Source of the DNA: Miltoncostaea sp963703045 | Lineage (GTDB): Bacteria > Actinomycetota > Thermoleophilia > Miltoncostaeales > Miltoncostaeaceae | DNA length: 64,000 bases | Reading direction: 5' to 3' | NCBI GenBank assembly: GCA_963703045.1 | Contig: OY969782.1 | Coordinates: forward strand, 1,240,001 to 1,304,000 | In this document: positions 1-7,856 of the stretch, piece by piece | Layout: every line of letters begins with the position of its first letter | Position numbering within the stretch: position 1 is the first letter of the stretch | Notes under the pieces: generated by a model | Seen by the model: only the letters and a program-made list of their open reading frames with translations | Databases searched by the model: none | Told to the model about the DNA's origin: nothing | Made by a program: the position numbers and the translations under genes

Positions 1-6
1 CGGCGG

Positions 7-27
7 GACCCTCCTCAGCCGAGGGTC
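7..27 (+). terminator. Hairpin before sucC
   Basis: GACCCTC and GAGGGTC form a 7-bp stem around a 7-nt loop, ending 27 nt before the sucC start. It is either the terminator of a gene left of the window or a leader structure of sucC. There is no U-run, which is usual at this GC content. Confidence 0.4.
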
Positions 28-54
28 GTTCTGTGAGCGGACAAGGGGCCGGGG

Positions 55-1203
55 TTGGATCTCTTCGAGTACCAGGGCAAGCAGCTCCTCGCGCAGCGGG
101 GCATCCCCGTGCCGAGGGGCGAGGTCGCTGAGACGGCCGACGAGGCGCGCGCCGCCGCCGAGCGCATCGGCGGTCCGGTCGCGATCAAGGCGCAGGTGCA
201 GGTGGGCGGCCGCGGCAAGGCCGGCGGCATCAAGGTGGCGACCACCCCCGACGAGGCGCGCACCCACGCCGACGCCATCCTCGGGATGGACATCAAGGGG
301 CACACGGTGCACCGGGTCTGGGTCGAGGAGGCCTCGGACATCCGCACGGAGTACTACGCCTCGGTCACCTTCGATCGTGGCGCGAAGCAGCCGCTGGTGA
401 TGCTCTCGGCGATGGGCGGCGTTGACATCGAGGAGGTCGCCGCCTCGAACCCGGACGCCCTCGCCCGGCTGCACGTCGACCCGCTGGCCGGCTTCCACCC
501 CCACCACGCCCGCTGGCTGGCGTACCACGCCGGCATCGACGCCGAGGCCATCAAGGGCGTCGTCGACATCCTGGGCCGGCTCTACGAGGGCTTCATCGCC
601 CTCGACGCGATGCTGCTCGAGATCAACCCCCTGATCCTGAACGGCGCGGGCGAGGTCATCGCCCTCGACGCCAAGGTCACGATCGACGGCAACGCCCTCT
701 ACCGTCACCCCGACCTGGCGGCACTGGCCGAGTCGGTGACCCAGGACCCCCAGGAGCGCATGGCGCAGGAGCGCGGCGTGACCTACGTCAAGCTCGACGG
801 CGACGTCGGCATCCTGGGCAACGGGGCGGGGCTCGTGATGAGCACGCTCGACGTGGTCGCCCTGGCCGGCGGCCGCCCGGCCAACTTCCTCGACGCCGGC
901 GGCGGGTCGAAGGCCGACGAGGTCGTCACCGCCCTCGAGGTGCTGCTCTCCGACGACAAGGTGAAGGCCCTCCTGGTCAACATCTTCGGCGGCATCACCC
1001 GCTGCGACGAGGTGGCCGAGGGCCTGCTGACCGCGCTCGAGCGGCTGGGCGCCACGCTGCCCATCGTCGTGCGCCTGGACGGGACCAACGAGGAGGAGGG
1101 TCGCGCGATCATCCGCGACCGTGCACCCGACAACGTCGTGGTGGAGCAGACCATGCTCTCCGCCGCGCGACGAGCCGTCGAGCTCGCGAAGGAGGCCGCG
1201 TGA
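55..1203 (+). CDS. sucC: Succinyl-CoA ligase, beta subunit
   Basis: Beta subunit of succinyl-CoA synthetase, which makes succinate and NTP from succinyl-CoA in the TCA cycle; cytoplasmic, works as a complex with SucD. The 382 residues match the usual length. The protein opens with MDLFEYQGKQLL, the typical N-terminus of the ATP-grasp domain, has the glycine-rich VQVGGRGKAGGIK lysine region near residue 50, and the C-terminal CoA-ligase domain with NIFGGITRCDEVA near 310. The start is a TTG with AGGGG upstream; no ATG or GTG fits this N-terminus. The stop overlaps the sucD GTG start by 4 bp (GTGA), so the two are translationally coupled. Confidence 0.95.
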   Translation: MDLFEYQGKQLLAQRGIPVPRGEVAETADEARAAAERIGGPVAIKAQVQVGGRGKAGGIKVATTPDEARTHADAILGMDIKGHTVHRVWVEEASDIRTEYYASVTFDRGAKQPLVMLSAMGGVDIEEVAASNPDALARLHVDPLAGFHPHHARWLAYHAGIDAEAIKGVVDILGRLYEGFIALDAMLLEINPLILNGAGEVIALDAKVTIDGNALYRHPDLAALAESVTQDPQERMAQERGVTYVKLDGDVGILGNGAGLVMSTLDVVALAGGRPANFLDAGGGSKADEVVTALEVLLSDDKVKALLVNIFGGITRCDEVAEGLLTALERLGATLPIVVRLDGTNEEEGRAIIRDRAPDNVVVEQTMLSAARRAVELAKEAA

Positions 1204-2084
1204 GCATCCTCGTCGACGAGGGGACGCGCCTGGTGGTGCAGGGCATCACCGGCCGCGAGGGGGCGTTCCACGCCACCCGCAACAAGGCGTACGGGACCCA
1301 GGTCGTCGCCGGGGTGACCCCCGGCAAGGCCGGGCAGGACGTCGAGGGCATCCCCGTGTTCAACACCGTCCGCGACGCGGTCGAGGCGACCGACGCGAAC
1401 ACCGCCATGGTCTTCGTGCCCCCGCGGTTCGCGACGGACGCGCTCTACGAGGCCATCGACAGCGGGGTCGAGACGATCGTCTGCATCACCGAGGGCATCC
1501 CCGCCCACGACATGATGCGCGTCTACACCCACCTGCGCCGTGGCGGCCAGACCCTGATCGGGCCGAACTGCCCGGGCATCATCACGCCGGGCGTGGCCAG
1601 CGTCGGCATCATGCCGACGCAGGTGTTCTCCCCGGGCCGGGTCGGCCTGCTCAGCCGCAGCGGTACCCTCACGTACCAGATCTCCAAGGAGCTGGCGATG
1701 TTCGGCATCGGCCAGAGCACGGTGGTCGGGATCGGCGGGGACCCCGTGGTGGGCAGCTCGTTCATCGACATCCTCGGCCGCTTCGAGGCCGACGACGACA
1801 CCGACCTGGTGGTCATGGTCGGCGAGATCGGCGGGGCCGAGGAGGAGAAGGCCGCCGAGTTCATCGCGTCGCACATGAGCACGCCGGTCGTCGCCTACAT
1901 CGCCGGGTTCCAGGCGCCCCCCGGCAAGCAGATGGGCCACGCCGGGGCGATCATCACCGGCTCGTCAGGGACCGCCCAGGCCAAGAAGGACGCCCTCGAG
2001 GCCAAGGGCGTGCGGGTGGGCACCAACCCGACCGAGGTGGCCGAGCTCGTCAAGGAGCGGCTCGAGGTGTCGATCAAGAGGTGA
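1200..2084 (+). CDS. sucD: Succinyl-CoA ligase, alpha subunit
   Basis: Alpha subunit of succinyl-CoA synthetase, 294 residues, full length. It has the N-terminal CoA-binding Rossmann domain (VQGITGREGAFH, then YGTQVVAGVTPGKAG) and the C-terminal ligase domain with MGHAGAIITGSSGTA, which contains the histidine that is phosphorylated in this family. It starts with GTG overlapping the sucC stop. The next gene begins 2 nt after its stop, so sucCD may be co-transcribed with the epimerase gene. Confidence 0.95.
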   Translation: MSILVDEGTRLVVQGITGREGAFHATRNKAYGTQVVAGVTPGKAGQDVEGIPVFNTVRDAVEATDANTAMVFVPPRFATDALYEAIDSGVETIVCITEGIPAHDMMRVYTHLRRGGQTLIGPNCPGIITPGVASVGIMPTQVFSPGRVGLLSRSGTLTYQISKELAMFGIGQSTVVGIGGDPVVGSSFIDILGRFEADDDTDLVVMVGEIGGAEEEKAAEFIASHMSTPVVAYIAGFQAPPGKQMGHAGAIITGSSGTAQAKKDALEAKGVRVGTNPTEVAELVKERLEVSIKR

Positions 2085-2085
2085 C

Positions 2086-3220
2086 GTGACCCGCACCCTG
2101 ATCATCATGGGCACGCGCCCCGAGGCCATCAAGCTGGCCCCGGTGGTGCTCGCCGCCCGTGAGAGCCCGGACGTCGATCCCGTGGTGCTGTCCACCGGGC
2201 AGCACCGCGAGATCTTCCAGGACATCCTCGACCTGTACGGCTTCGAGGCCGATCTGCAGGCCGACGTCATGCGCCACGGCCAGAGCCTGTCCCAGCTGTC
2301 GGCGCGGTGCCTGGTCGAGTTCGAGCCCCTGCTGGCCGAGGCGCGCGCCGGACCTCGTGATCGTCCAGGGCGACACGACCTCGGCGGCCATGGGCGCCCT
2401 CTCGGCCTTCTACCACGGGGTGCCGAGCTGGCACGTCGAGGCGGGGCTGCGCACGGCGACGCCGCGCCTGCCCTTCCCGGAGGAGATGAACCGGCGCATC
2501 GTCGGCAGGCTCGCCGACGTGCACCTGGCGCCGACGGCCGGCGCGCGTCGCAACCTGCTGGCCGAGGGCATCGCCGACGAGACCATCGTGCAGACGGGCA
2601 ACACCGGCATCGACGCCCTCCTGCTGGCCGTGTCGATGCGCGACCGGTTCGAGGACCCGGCGCTCGCGGCGATCGCCGAGGGCGACGGGCGGCTGGTCGT
2701 GGCGACGACCCACCGCCGCGAGAACTGGGGCGGGGGCATCCGGCGGGTGGCGGCCGCGCTGCGCGACCTGCTCGACCGGTTCCCCGACCTGCGGGCCGTC
2801 CACGCCGCGCACCCCAACCCGAACGTGCGCAGCGAGGTCGAGGCCGAGCTCGCCGGCCACGAGCGCGCGCTCATCCCCGGCCCGGTCGGGTACGGCGACT
2901 TCGCACGGCTGCTGTCGCGGGCCACGCTCATCATCAGCGACAGCGGCGGCATCCAGGAGGAGGCCCCCTCGCTCGGCGTCCCCGTCCTCGTGGCGCGGGA
3001 GGAGACCGAGCGCGTCGAGGGCGTCGAGGCGGGCCTGTCGCGCCTGGTCGGCACCGACCGGGAGCTGATCGTGGCGCAGGCGACGCGCCTGCTCGACGAC
3101 GAATCGGCCCGGGCCGCGATGCGGACGGGCGAGAACCCCTACGGCGACGGGCGCGCCGCGGGCCGCATCATCGAGCAGATCGTCGCCCGCGCGGGCGTGG
3201 TCGCACCGGCGCGCGGCTGA
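2086..3220 (+). pseudogene. wecB: UDP-GlcNAc 2-epimerase, frameshifted
   Basis: Non-hydrolysing UDP-N-acetylglucosamine 2-epimerase, which makes UDP-ManNAc for surface polysaccharides. The first frame gives GTRPEAIKLAPV and STGQHREIFQD and runs to about position 2346. The second frame continues with DLVIVQGDTTS, HVEAGLRT, FPEEMNRRIVG, THRRENWG and the SDSGGIQEEAPSLGVPVL substrate loop, ending at 3220. Removing one base in the GCGCGCG run at 2341-2347 restores GAG GCG CGC CCG GAC CTC (EARPDL) and an uninterrupted protein of about 377 residues, the normal length. All family motifs are intact on both sides, so an assembly indel is at least as likely as a true pseudogene. It starts with GTG 2 nt after sucD. 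Confidence 0.85.
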
Positions 3221-3266
3221 TCAGCGCCGGGTGGCCGGGCCGGACGGCCCCGCCGTCCCCCGCCCC

Positions 3267-4356
3267 TCAGGACCCGGACGCGCCCATCACGAGCGCCCGG
3301 GCCTCGGCGCTCATCGGCGTCGAGGGGGCACCCCAGTAGTTGTTGGTCTCGACGACGATCGGCCCGTCGTCGGTGATCGCGACGTCCCAGCCGAGGGTGC
3401 GCATGGGCAGGAAGTGAGGCGCCCCCGCGCGCACGAGCTCGCACGCCTCGGCGAAGAACGGGACGAGCCGGCCCTCGACCGAGCCGGTCGGTGCCGGGTA
3501 TCTCCGGCGTGGCACGGCTGCCGTGTCCGCCCGGACCGGGCAGCTGCAGCGGACCGAGGCGCCCGGTGGTCAGGTTAACGTCGCACAGGCCGTTGCCCGT
3601 CGCGCCGGCGCGGTAGTTGTCGGCCGCCGCGCCCGACAGGCCGAGCTTCAGCACCGAGTGCAGGATGGTGACGCCGCCGTCCTCGCGCACGAGGGTCGTC
3701 AGCCGCAGCGTCTGCAGGGTGCGACCCGGCGACAGGTCCTGCAGATCGCGGTGGTCGTGCAGCCGCTGCTGGACGAGGAACAGGTCGAAGTCGGGATCGG
3801 CGCACAGCTCGTCGTGGAGCACGCGCGGATCGACGGTGCCCCGGCCCACCTGCCCGAGCTCGTCACCCGAGCGGTCGATCAGCCGCACACCGAGGCCGAG
3901 CAGGCCCTCCGCCGGCTTGACGACGAACTCGGCGGGCAGCTCGTCGCGCACCATCGCGGCGAAGGCGTCGCGGTCGTCGACGGCCCGGCCGGTGGTCGCG
4001 CTCCAGCCGCCCGCCCGACCGGCGCCGCCGAAGACGCGGGGGGCGGGGATGCCGACCGCCTCGCAGTAGCTGTGGAAGATGACCTTCTGCTCGGTGAAGG
4101 GCTCCAGGGCGATCGGGTTGAGCCGGCTCTGGGCGGCGCGACGGGCGTGGCGGGAGATCAGCGCATCGCCCCGCGCCTCGGGCACCGACGGGTCGAGCAG
4201 ACCCTCCTTCAGGGCCTCCCCGTACTCCCATCCGGCGCGGCGCAGATGCCGCGCCCGTCGCACCGTCGCCCGGCGGCCCGCCCCGTAGACGTCCGACGCC
4301 TCGCGCACGACCCGCGCGAGCTCGGCCGACTGCCGGCGGAGGGCGGCGAGCCTCAT
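3267..4356 (-). pseudogene. Sugar-transfer-associated ATP-grasp protein, frameshifted
   Basis: ATP-grasp protein of the type found beside exopolysaccharide genes. It is a close relative of the gene just upstream; both share FxxxPxLFGxxGxAGGWSA, EFVxKPxxGxxGLGVR, FDLxxVQQRLHxHxD and TLQTxRxTT. It starts at ATG 4356, which overlaps the upstream stop (ATGA). The main frame is good down to GRLGPLQLPGP; the C-terminus (YPAPTGSVEG, RTLGWDVAITDDGPIVVETN) is in the next frame. One extra base between about 3495 and 3520 explains this; corrected length is about 362 residues, equal to the paralogue. Substrate unknown; ATP-grasp enzymes usually join a carboxylate to an amine or thiol. Confidence 0.75.
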
Positions 4357-5435
4357 CCCGCGACCTCGAGGCGGGCCTCGCGACCCTCGGCGACGGCGTG
4401 CTGCACGGCCCGCATCACATCGCCGAACCCGGGGGACGGGAAGGGGTCGTAGCCGCGGTTCGCCTCGACCAGCCGCGGGCCCTCGGGCGTGAAGCCGACG
4501 TCCCAGCCCATCGTGCGCTGGGGCAGCAGCACCCGTGACGCGCGGCGCACGAGCGCGCACGCCTCGTGCCAGTCGGGCAGCGTCCGGCCCTCCGCGCCGG
4601 GCAGCTCGGCCGCGCCGCCGAACGGGCACCGCAGCGCGCCGGTGGCCACGTTGACCTCGGCGAGCAGGTTGCCCGTCGTCCCTCCGCGGAAGTTGTCGAT
4701 GTTGCCGCCGCCGGTGCCGAGCTTGAAGCCGGCGTGGACCACCTGGACCTCGCCGTCGCCGGGCACGAAGGTGGTCACCCGCGCGGTCTGGAGCGTCTCG
4801 GACGCGCAGAGGGCCAGCACGTCGGGGTGGTTGTGCAGGCGCTGCTGGACCACCCACAGGTCGAACTCGCGGTCGGAGAGGATCTCGGCCGCGAGTGCGG
4901 CGACCGCCAGGCGCCGGCCCCCGAGATCGACCAGGGCGTCGCCCTCGCGCCGCAGCACGCGCACGCCGAGACCGTGATGACCCGCCGACGGCTTGATCAC
5001 GAACTCGTCGGGCGTCTCGTGCCTGAGGAACGCGGCGACCGACCGGGCGTCGGCCAGCGGCCGCCCCGACGCGGCGCTCCATCCCCCGGCGGCGCCGACG
5101 ACGCCGAAGAGCGTGGGGACGGGGAGGCCGAGCGCGGTGAAGAGCCGGTAGAAGATGAGCTTCTCGGCCGTCACCGCGGCGAGGCCCTGCGGGTTCAGCC
5201 GATCGACCAGCGCGGTGGTGTGGTACTCGCTGACGTGCCGCGCCGCCTCGGCCGCGGGGACCGACGGATCGAGCAGGCCGGCGACGAGCGCCTCCTCGTA
5301 TTCGAAGCCCGCGGCGACGCGCAGGCCGCGCGCCCGGCGGGCCGCCCAGAGGCGCCCCGCTCCGTGACGCCGCGAGGCCTCCGCGGCGACCCTGGCGAGC
5401 GCGGCGGCCTGCGTGAACACCGCCGCCGGCCTCAC
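4353..5435 (-). CDS. Sugar-transfer-associated ATP-grasp protein
   Basis: Intact 360-residue paralogue of the downstream gene. The start is GTG 5435, chosen because VRPAAVFTQAAALARVAAEAS aligns with the start of the paralogue and a GGGGGA ribosome site lies about 9 nt upstream. The open frame extends further upstream, but that part is out-of-frame sequence of the HTH gene. Nucleotide-binding features are EFVIKPSAGHHGLGVRVL and, near the end, TMGWDVGFTPEGPRLVEANRG, typical of the metal-binding C-terminal ATP-grasp lobe. The role is inferred from family and context: attaching a small carboxylate or amino group to a precursor of the surface polymer. Confidence 0.8.
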   Translation of the reverse strand: MRPAAVFTQAAALARVAAEASRRHGAGRLWAARRARGLRVAAGFEYEEALVAGLLDPSVPAAEAARHVSEYHTTALVDRLNPQGLAAVTAEKLIFYRLFTALGLPVPTLFGVVGAAGGWSAASGRPLADARSVAAFLRHETPDEFVIKPSAGHHGLGVRVLRREGDALVDLGGRRLAVAALAAEILSDREFDLWVVQQRLHNHPDVLALCASETLQTARVTTFVPGDGEVQVVHAGFKLGTGGGNIDNFRGGTTGNLLAEVNVATGALRCPFGGAAELPGAEGRTLPDWHEACALVRRASRVLLPQRTMGWDVGFTPEGPRLVEANRGYDPFPSPGFGDVMRAVQHAVAEGREARLEVAG

Positions 5436-5493
5436 GGTCCCGATCCCCCGCGAACCGCGTGCGCATGGGCCGCCGCGGGCGGGACCGCCGCGA

Positions 5494-5967
5494 TCACTGC
5501 GCGTCCTCGACGGGGGCCGCCTCACCCACCTCGACCAGGTCCGACGAGCGGCGGAAGCGCCGACGGCGGTCCGCGCCGGCGTCGGGGGTCGCCACGGTCG
5601 CCGGGGGGGGCGGAGGCTCGGCGTCGGGCGCGGCCGCGTGGTCGAGGCCGAGCAGGCGCGAGAGCCGCTCCTCGACCCGGAGGAAGCGATCGGCGGCCGC
5701 GACGTCACCCTCCGCGGCGGCGCCGTGGAACGCACGCCAGAGGTCCATGAGGGCCTCGACGTGGAGCTGGCGGTGCTCCTCGACGTCGGTCTCACCGGCG
5801 AGCAACCGGACCTCGCGGGTGACCATCTTGTGAGCCTGGCTCCGGGTGACGCCGATGCGGTTGCCGATGGCCTCGAAGCTCGCGCCCTCGCGACGCATCT
5901 GGAAGGCCTGTGCCCGGCGGCGGGCGGCGATCTCGCGCCGGATCGCCGCCTGGTCCCTGTCGCTCAC
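5494..5967 (-). CDS. Helix-turn-helix protein of unknown target
   Basis: 157-residue basic protein. Residues about 5-55 hold a Lys/Arg-rich helix followed by a helix-turn-helix (FQMRREGASFEAIGNRIGVT, then RSQAHKMV), similar in pattern to homeodomain-like or terminase-small-subunit HTHs. A second helical part (about 60-110) is followed by a Pro-rich acidic tail. GTG 5967 is preceded by a near-perfect GGAGGGGAG ribosome site 5 nt away, which settles the start. It is upstream of and co-directional with the ATP-grasp pair and could regulate the locus; that is inference only. Confidence 0.7.
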   Translation of the reverse strand: MSDRDQAAIRREIAARRRAQAFQMRREGASFEAIGNRIGVTRSQAHKMVTREVRLLAGETDVEEHRQLHVEALMDLWRAFHGAAAEGDVAAADRFLRVEERLSRLLGLDHAAAPDAEPPPPPATVATPDAGADRRRRFRRSSDLVEVGEAAPVEDAQ

Positions 5968-6082
5968 GAGCACTCCCCTCCGGCGGTGATGCGGGACGTG
6001 GCCCACCTCTGGTGACCCGGCGTACCGCTGTGTTTCCCGACGAACCTCCACGCCCGCGGGACGACCCGCCGACGACCATCCG

Positions 6083-6108
6083 CCCCCCCGGGCGCGAGCC
6101 CGGGGGGG
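6083..6108 (-). terminator. Strong hairpin terminator
   Basis: Perfect 11-bp all-GC stem (CCCCCCCGGGC / GCCCGGGGGGG) closed by a GCGA tetraloop of the GNRA class, 12 nt beyond the stop of the P-domain gene. Confidence 0.75.
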
Positions 6109-6120
6109 TCGATCACCGGC

Positions 6121-7627
6121 TCAGCCGAGCCGGACCACCTTCGGCTTCGCCGTGCGGGCCGTGACCCGCGTCGTGCCCAGGTACCTGGCCGAGATCGTGA
6201 CCTTGCCCGAGCGCGGCAGCGTGCGCGGCTTGGACCGCAGGCGGAACGACGCCGCGTAGGTGCAGGCCGAGCCGGCGCGCCGCAGGTTGACGCGACGGGT
6301 GGAGACGACCTTCTTGCCCGCCGTGACCGTCACCTTGACCTTGCCGGAGCAGATCGTCGTGCCGGCGGGCGGGGTCAGCCGACCCGACACGCGGAAGGCG
6401 TACGGGGCGGTCCGGTCGCGCTTCGTGCTGACCGCGACCGCGAAGGCGCGCGGCGCGAGCTTGGCGCCCGGCGTGGGCGGGCTCGCCGGCGGCAGCACGA
6501 TCGGCGCGGGGGCCGGCGGCGCCGGCGGGGACGTCGGGGCCGGAGGCGGCGGGGTGACGGGCGCGCCCGCGCAGCCCGCGGTGTCCTGGATCGTCAGCTT
6601 CCACGAGTTCAGGCTGCCGGTGTCCGCCGCGGCGTCGTCGGCGACCGAGATCGTCCACACACCGTTCGGGTCGGTGCCGATGAAGGCCGCCATCGCCTCC
6701 TCGGGGACCGTCGTGTCGGCATCCGCGTCGGCCGTGACCGCGACGGCGGCCGAGTCGTCCCATACGGTGCCGTTGAACAGGTTGACGTCGGCCCCACCGT
6801 TGTCGGTCGTGATGGTGACCGTCTTGCCGGCGTGCGAGAGGGTCACGTCCAGGTCGCTCGACGCCTGGTGGGCCAGGAACGTCTGCAGGTTGACGTCCCA
6901 GAGGTAGGGGCGCGCGCCGCTGACGGTGATCGTGCGGGTGACCGGGCCGGCGTTGTCGGGGATGGCGAGCGGGGTGGAGTTCGCGTACTCGGTGGTCGTG
7001 AGCGGCGGGGCCACCGGCACGCCCGCGATGGCGAGCGACCAGCCCTTGAGGGTGCCGACGTCCGTCGCGGCGGTGTCCTGGACCGTGAGGGTCCAGACCC
7101 CGTTCGGGTTGTCGCCGATGAAGCGCCCGAGGGCGGCCTCGGCCACGAGCGGCGTCACGACGCCGTCATCCGTGTACAGGTGCTCGGTGGCCGGGTCGTC
7201 GGCCTGGTCGTCCCAGACCGTGCCGTCCCACACGTCGATCCAGCCGTTCGCGCTACCGGGCGCGGCGCCCCCGGCCGACGTCTCGTCCTTGATCAGCACC
7301 GTCTTGCCGTTGTGGGTCAGCGTGATCCTGACGTCGCCGCTGTGGGGGTGCGCGATGCGGGTCGTGAGGTCGATGTCGCGCAGCACCGCCGGCGCGTTGG
7401 CGACGGTGATGTTCGTCGAGATGGCCGCGCCCGCATCGGGGATCGCCACCGACTGAGCTGCTCGTGTGGGTGGTCGTGGCCGGCGCGACGCACACCGGCG
7501 GCGCCGCCGGGGCGACCGCGAGCGCGCGGTCGGTCATCGTCAGGCCGGCCGCGAGCGCGGCGACGGCCGCTCCGAGGGCGAGACCCCGTCCCATCCGCTC
7601 GTGACCCCACGTCATCCCTACTGCCAC
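6121..7627 (-). pseudogene. Secreted double P-domain protein, frameshifted
   Basis: Exported protein with two proprotein-convertase P-type beta-sandwich domains (about 65-190 and 200-330), recognised by paired motifs such as DVRITLTHNGKTVLI with PNGVWTLTVQDTAATDVGTL and DVTLSHAGKTVTI with PNGVWTISVADDAAADTGSL. These are followed by a Pro-rich hinge and a basic C-terminal beta domain with one Cys pair (TICSGKVKVTV, SACTYAASF). The signal peptide (MGRGLALGAAVAALAAGL) lies in a different frame from the rest; the frames join if one base is removed between about 7449 and 7456. Starts are GTG 7627 or ATG 7615. No protease domain is present, so it may be a binding or adhesion protein. Confidence 0.75.
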
Positions 7628-7752
7628 GGTCCCCCCCTACATCACTTCGATTGCGGACAGCGGCATCATCGCTGCGCGCCATGGGGCGGGTGAGGGTCGG
7701 GCGGGGGGTTCGCGGACTGTACCTTCGTCCGGAAGCGCCAGATCCGACGGGC

Positions 7753-7771
7753 GGGAGGCGCTGCGCCTCCC
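7753..7771. other. Small inverted repeat
   Basis: GGGAGGCG CTG CGCCTCCC, an 8-bp stem with a 3-nt loop, in the 229-bp space between two minus-strand secreted-protein genes. The same half-site GGGAGGCG recurs at about 7778. Nothing else was seen in this space apart from the terminator at 7819. Confidence 0.35.
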
Positions 7772-7818
7772 CGAGGCGGGAGGCGCGGCGTTCCGGCGGA
7801 ACTCCCTCAGAGAGCGGC

Positions 7819-7845
7819 CTCCCCACCCCGCCACGGGGTGGGGAG
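7819..7845 (-). terminator. Strong hairpin terminator
   Basis: Perfect 12-bp stem (CTCCCCACCCCG / CGGGGTGGGGAG) with a CCA loop, 11 nt beyond the stop of the lyase gene. Confidence 0.75.
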
Positions 7846-7856
7846 GGGACGCACCC

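Noticed and set aside
2346..2350. Programmed +1 frameshift in wecB
   Set aside because: No rare codon, stop codon or downstream structure at the site, and several other genes nearby have similar single-base breaks.
4357..5466. Upstream extension of the downstream ATP-grasp frame
   Set aside because: Out-of-frame reading of the upstream paralogue; the ATGA overlap gives the true start at 4356.
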